DNA of 64,000 nt from Polydactylus sextarius (taxonomy: Eukaryota > Chordata > Actinopteri > Polynemidae). Shown piece after piece: positions 35,484 through 49,800 of the stretch; within the stretch, counting starts at the first letter, position 1; every line of letters begins with the position of its first letter. The DNA lies in the NCBI GenBank assembly GCA_016801845.1, contig CM028917.1:2288501-2352500 (forward strand). The letters are read 5' to 3'. Both the position numbers and the translations under genes were made by a program. The notes below the pieces were generated by a model. It was not told the DNA's origin, did no database searches, and worked only from the letters and a program-made list of their open reading frames with translations.

Positions 35484-38400
35484 CTATGAGACGCATTGTT
35501 AAGTTGTTTTAAACTTTGAAAATCTTATCAACCTTGATCATTGTGGTTCTTTCAATCAAAGCGTTTGATCAGTTCTGTAAAAGGTTTTCTTTCAAGACAT
35601 GTCAATGGGTAATGATGCATTTTCTAAACAATGCTTTTAAAGGTGACATTTGCAAAGTTTTTTTCTCAGGAACAGGTAGAGGTGATGATTGGCACTCATA
35701 ATCATTTTGTTAAGTATATGTTTCTTTAGCATATACCAACTTCAATAATGGTGCTGGTTTTCACCAATCAAAACAGCTCATGGCATGTACACAAATAAAG
35801 TAGCTTGATGCCTGTTAGTTATCAGCAAAATGTAGCATTAACCACCTTCTCTGACTGGCAGCACTTTTATTGTATTTTTTAATTTATTATATGAATAAAA
35901 ATTATATATAAAATGATTTATATTTATAATTTCTAATCAATTAATAAATTTTCATGTACCCTCTTTCAGTATAAGGAGGCACACAGATAAATTGTCCTAT
36001 GCAACCAAGAAAATTAAACACCTCAGTGGGAAATCCAAAGATTCCTTGACAGTTTCCAGGATATTCAGTGTTCTGGATAGGATTTGTCATCATTTTTCTT
36101 ACATGCCTTACTGAGACATTCATCTCATCTCTTGTCAAAACTCTGAGCAATGAGGAAAACAAAACTTGTGGGCCATGATAAGCTGTCAGCTGTGGTCATC
36201 TAGAGCACTGTCTGACAGAGCCTTCCGTAGAGGGAGAGAGAGAATTTACTGTCTCTCTTTACAAATCGAAACAAGTGTCTAAGCAGAACATTTGGGAAGC
36301 AATTAGTCCTGTAACGTCAGGGAGGATTGCATCAAGGCGGCTTTCTGTGTGTGAATCCCCGGGTAGCTGGAAACCTGCTGGTTGTTACAAACAGGAAGCT
36401 GGTGAACATATGAAGCTGAAACCTAGACTGCTCTGGCAGTGCCAAAACAATGACAGCTCCACTTTGAATGTTGACCCCCCTCAAATGTCTGTGTGAGCTT
36501 GGTGAAAAAGTAGAACTTTTCCTGGAAAGTTTTCTAATTTTCACAACATCTGGGTTAGGCTGAGAGAAGAGTCGTTTCATGACTGCTTTCTTTGCCCTTT
36601 ATGAAATTAAGAGAGTGGGGAGAACAACTCCATCAGTGATTCCATTTTCCTTTTTGCAAACTGCATATTGCTCATTAAATATTAACTGACAGGCCTGAGC
36701 TTCCTTGCATTTTGATTTTTGTTTTTTTTTTTTTTTTTTTGTATAATTATTCATGACTGACAGGTTAAGACGCTCTGCTGAATGTCAATAAGAGACTTAC
36801 AACTGATGCAAATTAAAAAACAGGAAAACAACCAAGGAAGTGTTTTCTGAATTATACTTGGTTTATAATTTACTAGAAATGAGCAATGTCTGGGCACTGT
36901 GGAGGTTGAAATATAAATACATATACATGCCGTTGTAAGTACAAAAATCTTGTACTTCATGTTGCAGAAAATTATCAACCACCCACAGTTTCCCACAGTA
37001 CAACCCCCTGATTCTGATTCTGTCTCTGTGGATTTCAGAGGACGCTCCCAGTTGAGAGATTCTTTTACAGCGTTAAATCTTCTTTTGAGCGTCGGAGCTA
37101 CGTGAGGACGGAAATCCCTACCCCCAACATTTCAGACAAACCTATCACAATGATTTTTATCAGACAGTTCTACACTGGACTTAAAAATTCAGATGAAATG
37201 TACACACCTAAAGCAAAGAATCTCACCAGTAAAACTTGTTGTATTCTTTATAGCTTGATCAAATTAAATTCCATTTTTTTTTTTAAATAGAGCCAAATCA
37301 TAAAAAAAATTTTATGTTTTCCAAATGACTGAAGGTTTTGAGGAGGTGGGTTTGACTAGGCTCGCAGAATTTTGAAATCCAGGACCTAAAGGCACAAAGG
37401 TTGTGGGGTCAATTCCTGCTGAATACTGGTCTCCAACACGACACTGGACGACTGCGTAACTCAGTTATCCAGTCAACCAATAATTTGTACAGAAGCATGA
37501 AATCCTTCAGTGGCTACAGGTAATGATCACATCAAACATCAGACTGGGTATAAACCTTGAATAACCACCCACAGTCAGCGGTTACTTGCCACCACCCTTC
37601 ATTTCAAATATGCTGTCACATTCTCTTGCATCCAACATAGATCTTAGACTTATATTCATTTACATCATTTATTTACCCAGACTGTGAGTGATCATGATGT
37701 CTCTGTTCAGGCACTTTTCGTGTTGATTTTTGAAGTTTTTGAATTGATAGTTTCAAACTGACCTCCAAACGCACCATTTTTCTGTGGGGGCAGACAGTCT
37801 CATCTCAGGAAGATGAACGGTTCATTGTAACTATCAGGTCTTATCAATGTTTGGTTCCTTTGACAGTTCCAGCTTATATTAGCCAGTAACAAATCATTAA
37901 CCCCTTAGGACTTTTGGATAACTCCTCTGATACCTATCACAGAACCCACAACGGGAAACTTTGGGTGGAAACTAGAATGTTTAAAATCAATTTGAATTAT
38001 TTAACTGACTGTATTATTTATTTATGGGTTCAATTAAATTTTTGACTGATCATTAGTGACACCTGTCGCCTGTGGGGAAGGATGTCACAACACAGCAGTC
38101 AGGGTCTGCAGAGCTTGCTCTGATTGTCTGTCAGACTTTTAGTGGAGTCACTGACTGCAGTGTTGGCAACGCTGCCTTTTTCTCCTCAACAATCCCAAGA
38201 CGCCAATGTTCGCTCTGATCATAATGTACCACATGACATGCTCACTGGCAAGATTTGATTATCAATAAGACAAGCTGAATTGAGAGTGTACTTGTTACAT
38301 AGTTTGCTTGACAAGCTCTGAGTAGCAGCCGTCCACCAGGCCGGTGAATTATGAAAACCATTGATGGATGAAATATGAACATCAATCTTTCTCTGCTCCT

Positions 38401-39780
38401 GTCTGGTGAATAAATTACTTTTAGTTCTTTGCCATGTTTGAAGACATGTGCCTTCAGAGGATGCTCATACTTCCCTGCTCTGCTCATGAATTCTACCTTC
38501 TAAATAACCTCAATGAAAAGGAAAGTGAGTTATGACGAGAGCACGAGGATATTTTGTGGCGACTGACTGGATTGATGAGAGGTTTGTCCTACTGAGTGCA
38601 CTGAGCGTGCAGGCCAGACACAGGCAGGTTGATTGTCCAATGATTTGTCTTATTGTAAATCAATAAAATAAGATACAGTGCTTTGAAAATGCCCTGCTGT
38701 TCATGCTCTGTGGAGTTTCTTTCAAGTCATTGTGCTGTGTGGCAAGGACGTCTCTCAGGTTTTACAGCTAATAAATGGGGTTGAGTGAGCATCAATAACA
38801 TTCCTACACAATATAGAAAAAACAGCAAATTACTGTATGACATTTATTTTTACCACTATACCATCCACAGAGTCTCTAAAACATCATACACACCATGCAG
38901 ACAAAATCTCTAGGACTATATTGGATATCTGAGCTGAAGTCCTCCTGGATTCTGTGTGAATAGTAAGTCTGGACTCTGAATGAATTTTTTATGGAGTAAC
39001 CCCATCTTTAAATGCAAATGCATGTACTGTCCACAGAGAGAGAGCTCGGTTAGAGACAGGTAGTGGTGTGACACTGACACAGCAAGGTGGGAAGTCAGAA
39101 TGTGGAGGTCTTGTGTCAGAGGAGCAGTATGGCATGTATACATGTTTGTTTTTCTACTTTTGCAATAAACTCAGTTGTTCCAAGTTTAACACACAGTACA
39201 GCAGTAAGTGAAAGTGCAGTGCTGGAATTTTTTACATCTCTTACATTTAAGCATTTTGCCAATGGAGCAGTGTGTTTGATGTCAGTCAACAGGTTTGCCA
39301 GAGATGAAGAGGGAAGCAACTGTAGCAATAAATGTTGAGGATATAGCAACCTGGAGTATAACAGAAACATGTAGAAAATATCCAAGAGCAGTTTCTGATG
39401 CTTTAGAAAAAAAAGAACTAAGTTTAGAGGAAGAGCAAAGAAAGGTCAATGGACAATGATAAGGACAAACCTAGATTACCACTGTTGTGGCTTTTCTTTA
39501 TTAGAGAGTGTGAACAGAGGAGGTGGAAGTGAAGGCAGACACAGATGTTGCCTCCCTGCTCTAGACTAATTATGTGGAGGTTTTTTCTAGATTCAGCAAT
39601 GTTTGTGTAAATACTCTCATTGCCAGAAGGGGGAGGCTAGCTCTGCACTGCAGTGCACTGAAGTAAAAATGCAACAATGTAAAATGGGTTTGCGATAATT
39701 ATTGACATAACTAAATCTAAAATGAATTCCATTTAATACAGCTCATACAGAGTTGTTATAGTGGTAGCAGGATGAGCTCT
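35484..39780. other. Non-coding region, no feature recognised
   Basis: AT-rich (especially 35860-35950), with a poly(T) at 36721-36740. No exon or named repeat was recognised. Open frames such as 36332-36580 have no family resemblance. Confidence 0.45.
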
Positions 39781-39784
39781 ACTT

Positions 39785-40120
39785 CCTCCTCCTGAAGGAT
39801 CCACAGGCGTCTCTCCAGTGTCTTCTGGGTCTAACCCCGGGTCTAGTACCAGTTGTGTGTGCCTGGGATGGTTCCTATGGAAAGCACCCAGGAGACATTC
39901 AAATCAGATGCTCAAATCTCCTCAACTGCCTCCTTTTAAAGCAGAGGAATAGCGTGTCTAGAGGAAGCTCCCTCCAGACATCCAAACTCCTTGACCCTAT
40001 CATGTCTCTAAAGCTGAGCCACAACATCTAACAGAGGAAACTCAGAAATATCAGCTGCTTGTATGCATAATCTGGTCCTACCCAAAGCTCAGCACCATTG
40101 TTATTACAGGCAGAGCACAG
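39785..40120 (-). mobile_element. Old LINE ORF2 C-terminal fragment
   Basis: CTTCTGGGTCTAACCCCGGG, GAAAGCACCCAGGAGACATTC, AATCAGATGCTCAAATC and CAGCTGCTTGTATGCATAAT lie in the order of a very common teleost LINE. Its minus-strand reading is the RPQGRPR...WRDYI-type C-terminus. Stops and deletions break every frame. I cannot assign the clade. Confidence 0.55.
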
Positions 40121-43100
40121 ATTGATCACTTCAGGTTAAAAGTGAAGAGTTTAAATGAAACACTTAAAACACAAACAACCAGCTGGATTATTAAATGAAT
40201 ACATAAAAATTGTTCCTAAATGATATAAATAAATATCTGAAAGCATTTGACCTACAGTCCTCTCTGTTTTTCTTGATTACCTCAACTCTCACACTTTTAG
40301 CATATTTACTTGATAATTCAATCCTTCATGTGACAAACAATCAGTCATTAAACATTAAACATTAAGAAAAAATAGAAAGTGTTGTCATAGTTTCATTTTT
40401 CATATCTTTCTTCCAGGCGTTAAACCAATTTAGCATCACTCCGATCATTTTTATTCTTTTCTTTTCAAAAACAATGAAATTACACCTGAGCAGGGTTTTC
40501 AGGTGACAGATATTCTTGCTGCACATAACCTCTAGTAAACCATTTGTCATGACTACATTTTATAAGTTATCAAGATGTCATCTTATAGGTTTTTTAATGG
40601 TTTAATGTCTGAACGCATTGTCTTAGACACTCACAGTAATTCCACAAACACCATCAAATACAATGACAAAGACAATATATGAATATTTAAGTTCAGGAAA
40701 CATAAAAGTTTAAAAACTTATTCCATATAGGGAAGGACAACATCAGTGTCAGGAAAAGCAACACTGATTATTAGTCAGTTTATTTTCATTAATTAGTTTC
40801 CAGTTAATATAAAACACATCACCACCTGTGGCCTGAGAGAGAACAACGCCAGAGACACTAGATTTAAAACCTTGTGATAGTGTGAAATACTCCAGCATTG
40901 TATGAAGGACATTAATTCACATGTTTAAGTCCTGCACTAAATCAATGGGATCATATAGCAAGAGGAGAGTTGGTCCCTCACACTGTTGCTGCTCTGCAGT
41001 CTGCAAACATAGCCTCATTATAACACATTGTCAGACACCGATGCGGCTACATTTTCATTACTCTGCAAGATGTCAAGGGCCTCTTCTGCCAATCTCCATT
41101 AATAAACATTAATCCAACACACATGGAGGCATCAGTCAGCCTCATTATAAATATCTTGGTGGAGTAGAGTGTATGGACAGACCGCTGACCCTGCTGTTGA
41201 TGCTGTTTGACATATTGAGTGAACAGAAATAGTGTCTATACAAACTTTGGCCATGTGAATAACAAACAGTTTGTCTGTGTTTTGAAATCTGGTGCGTGAA
41301 AAGCTTTTATAACCACAGTTCTCCTGCAGATGACAGCAACATCAATCTGCCATCAAAACAAAACTGACACAGTTTTTCTGCTTAATTGAACAACTGGAAC
41401 AACATATGGAGCATCTAAAACAGAATGGTTCGACTTCTTTGGCGCATGAGGATGTTGGGTCTTTTTTGTGACAGTGTCTGTAGAGAGGCAAGGTCAGATT
41501 ATCAAAAACAACATGACTGATCCTCAGGAGACCACGAATGCTCACATCCAGATATAAAGCATTCATCAACCTGAAACAAAAAACAAAAAACTGTATCATA
41601 TCCCCTCTCAGCTGCTTCACTTTAAAAGACTCTAACATGAATCAGCTACAGAAGTTTTTGATGTTTTGTTTATTGGCACTAAATTAAATTAACTGGGTTA
41701 CAGCTTCAGCAGAGTGATTAATGAATAGTAACAACTAGAGATGACTAATTAAGTCATGAAAATCCTAAAATATTTGCTATATGTTGAGACTTTTAGATGT
41801 TTTTAAGATGAGTCTTATCACACACCTCCAGCTCTCACCATACTCAGAAAAATCAATATGGTATATTTACATATATATGACATCTTACAATCTCTTGGTC
41901 CACTCTAATTAAAAACAGGCACAGAGATCCTAGATATCATCAATATTCAGACAGTACAAGTTTTTGTTTAACTCAATTTAAATGTCATTCCATCTGTATT
42001 GTTCTAAGAAGATGTTCCACAGGTTTCCCTAAAGTTGAGTTGGATCGTTATCTTCAAATGAATGTCACACAGAAATATTTCCCCCAGTCTCATCATCATC
42101 ACTAAGAAGTGATGGAGAAGAAAAAAGCTCTTATACACAGTTTAGAAAGAAGAATATTAACTCTTATGGACAAACATTGACACTTATAGTTTTATAACTG
42201 TAAATATATTTTATTAAGATGATTTGTGATCACAGATGTCTGATGTTTTATGACTCTGACCTCTTTATTTGTCTATGGCAGTTATTTCTAAGAACAGTAA
42301 CTTCTTTCTTTGCTGCTATTTGTTATATTTTTAATATTTCTGAGGCTGTAGAACAAAAACATATTTTTTTAAAAAAAGTCTTAAAAGCATCTTTATATAC
42401 AATTTTATCTGATTCACAGGCTGGTTTGGTTTATTTTTCAGCCAATTGAACAACAGGATCATAATAATATCATAGATGCCATTACTGATCACACTGAAAC
42501 ATGCTGGAGTCCATTTCATACATCTGATGTTCAGATAGAATTATATGAAATAACAAAAATACAACAAAAAAAGAAAAACACACAATGCATGAGTGTTGTC
42601 TCCTGGCTCTGAAAGCGTCTTTTGGCTCCATAATACCATCTCTCAGCGGGAGCAGAAGCAGTAAATATGGAGGCCTGGGCTCTCAGCACGATCAATAATT
42701 CCTTCAGTCCCAGATTCCACACTGATAAGACACTTTGATGTGGACCGAAGTGCAGGAGTGTGTGTGTTGTGTGTGTGTATGTGTGGGATGGAGGGGTTTC
42801 ATTATTTCAGACAGCTGTCTGTGGGTCATATTCAGCCGCTCTAATACGTCTGTCAGTTTGAAAAACAAAGCAACAGTATGTATGAGGGGAGGGGCGGTGT
42901 CAGATAGACAGATGAATAAATAAATAAATACAAGTAGAAATAAATAAATAAAAGTACTTGTAATTTCAGGATCCTCTTCAGGATGCACAGCAGGCATCTG
43001 GGGAAACATCACAGTGGGAACATGTCGTGAAACCCCCAAAACACAGAGACTGCAATCATTGAGCAGGTCTGAGGACAGCAGGCCATTTTTATTTTTTGTT

Positions 43101-44013
43101 CTTTAGTGACATGAAAAAAAAAATGTGACAAGTGTGAAGAACTGATCCTGAGCCTTTGTATTAGTATCTTAATTTGACTGGTTTGATAAGAAATAGTTCA
43201 CCATGTGGAAGTGGATGTAATGTTTGCTAATTAATGATGAATAACTATTCCACAAAGCTCATTTGGTTTTATTATTGAACGTGGTTTTTGTTGGGTTTTT
43301 TTTTTTTTTTGGATGGGGTTCATGTAATTTCAACAGGATTGGGAATTTATCGAAAAGCAACTAAACTTGGAGCACCGACTGAAATTACATCTGCTTAATT
43401 ACTCTAATTACTCTGTTTTTATTTGATTTAGGTCATGGCTGTTTGCTGACACGTTGACTTACTCGACAAACAGCTGTTTCAGCCTCAGCACGTGTAAACA
43501 AACACCTTCCTCTTCCTTCTCTCGTTCTTAACTGCTCCTCAGGGACCGCTGCTGAATTCATAAATACTTGGCTCCTGTCGTCAGGAACTTGTGAGACTTC
43601 AAGGGAGGAAGACGTTCAGTAAATCTGTTGATGGGAGCTGAATTTATAATGAGCAGATCAGAGGAAAAACAATCAAGCAATTTGTTAAGTAAACGTGCAC
43701 GTTCATTCATCACCGCCTACATGCAGCAGCTCCACTGGAAGCAGCGTTTTGTTTCTAATGCACGTCAAAAAAGAGCCCATTAGAGGCGCTGAGGCAAGGC
43801 TGTGCTGCGGCGGTCATTATTCCTTGGACCGCACGGAGCAATTAGCTCACCAGGATTTAGTTACTCCTCTGTGTACTTGTGGAACATATAAAAACACAGC
43901 GTCTGTGCACTTCATCTTCTCTGCTGCTGTTGTAGAAGTAGGTGATGTGATAGATGAGAAAAAAAAAAGCATCTGAGAAGTTCACTTAAAACTTTATGGC
44001 TACAATAGCAGCT

Positions 44014-44041
44014 TTGTTGTTGTTGTTGTTGTTTGTTTGTT
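44014..44041. repeat. (TTG)n microsatellite
   Basis: About six TTG units run into (TTTG)n. Confidence 0.9.
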
Positions 44042-47000
44042 GGTTTCAAACCACAGAAAGTTGAGGAATGTGTGTTTTTTAACAGAAAAACAGAAAAACT
44101 TAAGATAAATTTAGAAATGATTGTGCTAAAAAAAAAAAAAAAAGGCCCCATCAGGCCTGTAATCTGTTGTCAAGGCAATTAATCCTGCTCTGCTCTGAAC
44201 TTTATTAACCTCTGACTTCACAGTCTTGTTCATTGATGGTTTGACACATTATGGATCTGGTATTCTGGGTACAATCCAGCATTTCTCCACTATTAGATAT
44301 GCTACACACTCATCTACTGTGCTAGTTATTTCTTGGACTTTGTGGACATTACATTACCTGAGGTATCATGTGGTACCCAGAGTGAGGACAAAATCTATGG
44401 ATCACCTCCTGGTGGCTGGCACCAGCACATACATGATTATTCCCAACCCTTCCGTGTGATGGGACTGTGATGGGATTTGTATAATGTGAGATATAGAGGG
44501 CCAATTTAGGGTAACTTGGGATTCTCATTTCTGTGAACACTGGCAAGTTGTGGAAAGAAACCCCATGATATTTAAATACAACTTCTTCTCTCACAAGTTT
44601 CCTGGATTTCATTTATACTTTCATGGTCAGGTGGTTTCAGGTCATCATAAAGGGCCAATATATCTGGTCCACAACAGAGAGACACGTATCTGTTCTCTAA
44701 ATATGCCCTTTAAGTGTGGCTCACTTAATAAACATTTTACAAAGTTCTATATCTCTCATTGTCCGTAAAACATAAAAGCTCAGTTACAGGGAAAGTCTGC
44801 AGTGAGAAACAGCGTCTGAACCCTAAGTCAATATTTAAGAACTCAAAGGATGACACCCCTGCCAAAAACCCTACAGTAAAGCAACTTTGGAGTGTAACAG
44901 CATGTGCACAAAGCACAGAACTGCAACAGATGTGTTTTGGATCTGCTGTATTTTTTCTCAACGTAAAGAAGTTGCCTTTCACTGTCTCCAATCTCTTTTA
45001 ACCCACCGCTGTGACGACCCTCTCTGCCTGATTGGTATTCACCGAACGTGCGGTCGGTAGCTTTCATTTCATGTAAGTTCTGCACCGCAACCCTGATTCA
45101 AATGACTTTCAATCTCTTTGTTCTGGGCAGCGGTCCAGGCCAGAGGGCCAGAGAATGATGCATCGAGGTGGTTTATTAATGCGATATGCTGCACAACTGC
45201 CGCCCGCCGACATTCATATTTCTGCCTCGCCACCCTCCAGCCGATCCACCAGCAGCACCAGATCACCTCGAGGTACCGCTCCTGTCAAACCAACGCTGGT
45301 TCCCCCACAAAAGCTAAGCTCCCAAATCATCTACCGAAAGACCATACATCACATCGAGTTCTGGGTTGTTGCCACATGTCTTGCTATCTGTGATGAGCCA
45401 GTCTCTGGTTGAAAGAGTTTTTGCTTTGTCAAACATGAATGAAATTAAAACAGGAATGTAAGAAGAACAGATTCAGATACCCCCGACCCCTGTTTTTTAA
45501 TTAAAGAACTGTTAAACAAGTAGTTTTATAGCCCAAAAATAACAAGCAGCACACACACTCACTCTAAACTCAGGAAAATGAATGCAGAGTGTAAATGTTC
45601 TAATATTGTTGCCAATGGCTTATGATCAGCTCCTCTGCTCATGATGAACTGCAAAACCTCCAAATATCCCATCATCATTCTTTAACTCATCATTTTGTAG
45701 CTTGATTGAATTTTTTCATCATCATAGACAAGAATTGGGTACATCAGTGGCAGTGACAGAACTGAAGCAATATCCATATAAAAGGTTAAACTGATTTTGA
45801 TGATGTGTTTCCTGCCACTAGGGGCATTTAAACGATGAAACAGGTAGCTGCTAACCTGAGCTGCTAATCGATAGCAACCAAAAACCTACAAGTAGCAAAA
45901 GTTTGTGATTTGGAACAATGATAAGATCCAGGAGCTGCGTAATATCACAGCAGAAAACAGACTCAACCACTGTCACAGCGTCAGTTTCTTCAAGGTATTT
46001 TTATTTCTGACATGCCATACGTCATTCTAGACTCAATTTTGTTATGTAGCACGTTATTAGGGGTCTTGTCCCACTATCAGCAACATAGAACGATCTCAGA
46101 GAGCAAAAAAAAATGAAGGACAGATCCCACACAAGACACTGAAGAAAGACAGTGACAATAGAGGGAAAATGAAATTGCAGTTGACGTCAAGCAGCTTCCA
46201 CAAATCAAGCTTCCTCAGTAAGATAAAGGCCTTGACAAAATACAGACGACTCATACATACACAAGATTCAAAAGCCAAGAAGAAGAGCATTGTGGATGAA
46301 GCAGTTAGCTGCAGACAACAACAACAACATTATGCACCAAGCATTGGTGATATGGGAACAATTGATTTCAAGCTTTTTTAGCTAATGACCCTTTATGGCC
46401 AGGCATAATTTTGACTCATTACAAGGACAAACGGCCACAGGAGAAAAACGACAACATTTGGTTCTTTCAAACTTTAAATGGCCCTTGTTTTTGTTTTTCT
46501 GACCAACCAATCGTTTGTGTCTCAATGAAAATGACCCTCAGGAGCACATGCAGAAGTAACACAACACTGATGAGACAAAACCTCAATGGAGGAAGTTTCA
46601 ACTGTGATCTGATCCCAACTTTAACTAAATTGTTTTAATTGTTCAGACATCAAAAAGTCTTCCAAATTAAAAGTATTACCCATTTCCTGACTGAGAAATG
46701 AGAGTTTAGAGAAATGAGTTTTTAGATGTGATATCCTGTCAGCTGCACAAAGTTTGTTGCCTCATCCACCTACCCTGATCTGCCAAAGCAAGAAACAGTC
46801 AGTACAATACCAATAACAACTAGAAACCCTGATCTCTCACATCCCTGAGTTCTCTTAGTGGTTGAAATACCAGCGATTGGACCAGGAAATCCACTGCATG
46901 AGCCAGAGTCTGTGGAAACACCTTCTGGGGCTGGGCTCTCTTCACTTGTATGTGCAGTCCACCCACCTCTACCCACCAGATCAAACATGGTTTTTCCATC

Positions 47001-47850
47001 TTCTGAATGTCAGTCTGAGCACACTTTATATTTCTTGTTTGATCTCTGTTCCCATGATTCTCCATCTTTATCATCTTTACTTCAAGAAACATGGCTAAAC
47101 AAGATAAATAATATGGCTCTGTTTCTTTTGCTGGGTAAAGTTCCCACAGAGCCTGAAAGCTGGGAAAAGCTACTGCAAGTTACTAGAGAGAACAAAAGCA
47201 TTGTCTTTTTGTCACTTTTAGTCTTGGTTACACAATGTAAAGATGCACATCCTTTAAGCTGTGAATCAAGCCTTTAATTACTTGGGAGCTTTCATATCCA
47301 GTGGAAGACTGGATTGCACAATGAAAGTGTGCCTCAGTGGTATTACTCTTACGTTATGCAATAGACATTTACTTCAATGATGAATTAAAGCAGAAAATAT
47401 CCCCAGGTCCATATTGGTGATTTAAAGCGCTGAGCCACACAGTTAATGCCAATGCTGCTTGTTTAATGTATCAAAGTTGAGTTGTACCATCAGATTCCAA
47501 ACCATGAACAACATCCTCTCCTGGAGGTAGTTGCAGCAGCAGCGGAGGCAATTAGTAGACTGTAGATGTTCAAGTAGCAGTGAGATGCACACAGGTGGTG
47601 TTGATCATGGCGTCCAAGGTGGATCAAGGTCCAGGGCATCTGTCGCCTCTGGCAGGCTTTGCCAGAGAAGCTGCACATGGACATCTGTTCATCACAGAGA
47701 TCCAAATGAAACCACGAATGAATGGCAAGCACTCAGAATACTGCCTCTAATCGCTGTGATTGAATAGTTAAGTATCTGCCATGTTTGTCCTTTCTAGCTT
47801 CACATCCACACACACGCATATACACACACATACACTGTGGTGATCAGCGC

Positions 47851-47878
47851 CACCAGGCAGTGTCGGCACCAGGCAGTG
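47851..47878. repeat. Tandem CACCAGGCAGTG pair
   Basis: Two identical 12-mers are separated by TCGG. The first is preceded by GCGC, giving GCGCCACCAGGCAG, a partial CTCF-like word on the minus strand. Confidence 0.7.
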
Positions 47879-49779
47879 CAACCCCCAGATAGAACTGGGC
47901 TACAGTACAGTATGTGGCTGTGAGTGTGATCCTCAGTGGAGGAAACCTAGATACACCAGTGATAACCTGTATATCAAGCTCTCAATCTGCCACACGCTGA
48001 CAGGGGAAAATAAATAGCCTTCATCTCGGTGAAAGTGTGCTCCCTTCGTCTGCAAAGTGGTAAATCTTGCCCATTGTGAAAGTGGGACATGCTGAAGCAC
48101 AGAGGGAAAAGAGACGACGACGGCGACAAGGGCACTGGAGCAGAACCATAAAGAGGGGGAGGACGAGGAGGAAGAGGAAGAGGAGGGCAGAGCATAGGTT
48201 TCCTCCCTCACTTCATCGCCATCATTACGTTTCACTTACATTAGCTGCATTATTCAGATTCTCCCCTGTGCCGTCCCGCTTGGACAACCTTCCCCTTGCA
48301 ACGCCACGCTGAGATTACATGTTGACAAAGCAATCAATGGAGACCAGCCCGAGTCGGCAAATGTCATTTTTGTCCTCATCTCTCAGAGTTGGTGGCTTAC
48401 TCTCTCTCAGTGTCCTGATCCTGAAAGGAATCGGTCATCCAGACCAATTCAGAAGTGTCCCATAATTATAGACTTGTCAGTACTCATTTTCATCAACAAC
48501 CGTGCATGTGATGATCCGGCAGGAATGTTAATGAGTCCTCAATTGGAGTTAATCAGCTGCAGGCGTCGCAGTCGCAGCCTCAGCATTCCCCCATGGTCCT
48601 CTGCGCGGCTGTCAAACGTACACGCCAACACTGTGCATTTTCATGATGGGCCAGTGGACGAGAAGACATTTCACGAGATGACTTTCCTGTTCTTTTCTCA
48701 CCCCTGGGTTTCATAAAAGAAAGTGCTTCCCCAGCAAAATCTTTTATTTTTTAGTCAAAGTTTATGTCCACTCACTTCGCTGCTCTTGACTCAATGTACA
48801 ATCCCTTCACTTAATTAGGAGAGCTATTTCTTCTTCAGACAGGCCTCCCACAGGGTCACGGATTCAAAGAAATTCTTCAGCTAATGGGAGCGGGTGAGCG
48901 CTTTGTTCATTTTAATGCACCTCGGTTGGGAAATCTTTTGACACTTTGTGAAGGGGTGGGGGGTGTCATTATGTGAAAGGTCTGAGAATGTGAAAAGTCC
49001 ACAGCACAATGTGGCAAAATAACCACCTGAACCTCTCTCACTCTTCGGGCAGCATGTTATCGTAATTAATTAATTACGCATCTTCACGATGGTGAAAGAA
49101 GCTCAGTTGTAAATGTCATGTGATTATCGCGTCAGAGGTGCAACATGAATTGCCACAGAGGTGAGTGGGAATTTTGGATCAGATCTCGCTGAGGTCACTG
49201 CACATGGACGTTTTTCTCCATCACCTCGACCTCTTCTTTTATTTCATTAGCTAATTGATCTCAAAATACTGAAACAATCTGGTGAAAAGTAACTTATGAC
49301 ATTTAAAAGAAGGCCAGACCTTGAAAGGATTTACAATCTGCTCCACATATAATTTCTATATGAATTAAAAAACTCGTAAAAATTGTAAAGACATATAATA
49401 AATGTCTCATGTTTATACGGAAAGTTAAATTTACTGTGTGGAGACACAAAATGACAGTATTAGTTAAATAAATTACTGCACTTAAGTACAGTTTGAAAGG
49501 TACCTGTATTTTATAGATGAGTATGTCAAAGTGAAACATTGCAGAAATTGTTCTCTAAAACCTAAGAAGAAAGTGACGATACAACAGGGAAATATTCTTT
49601 ATATGAGCAGAATGCTCTGCCAACACAACACAACAGGGAAAATAAAACAAATGGTTTTGCTCAATTTAAGTGTGTTGCCTTTTTGACCAGACCAAACTAA
49701 ACACAACACTGACAAAATGCCAACACTTGCTAATTGACATATCCTGCAGTTATGAGACATTACCATTTATCTGAAGCAA

Positions 49780-49800
49780 GGGGGGGTTGGGGGGTGGGGG
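49780..49800 (+). other. G-quadruplex-forming tract
   Basis: G-runs of 7, 6 and 5 are separated by TT and T on the plus strand. The 7-run can be split to provide four G3 blocks. Confidence 0.55.

Noticed and set aside
37380..37440. tRNA-SINE B-box at GGGGTCAATTCCTGC
   Set aside because: There is no A-box at the right distance and no body matching a known SINE.
46858..47277. 139-codon plus-strand open frame
   Set aside because: It begins with GTG, overlaps other frames on both strands and has no family resemblance.
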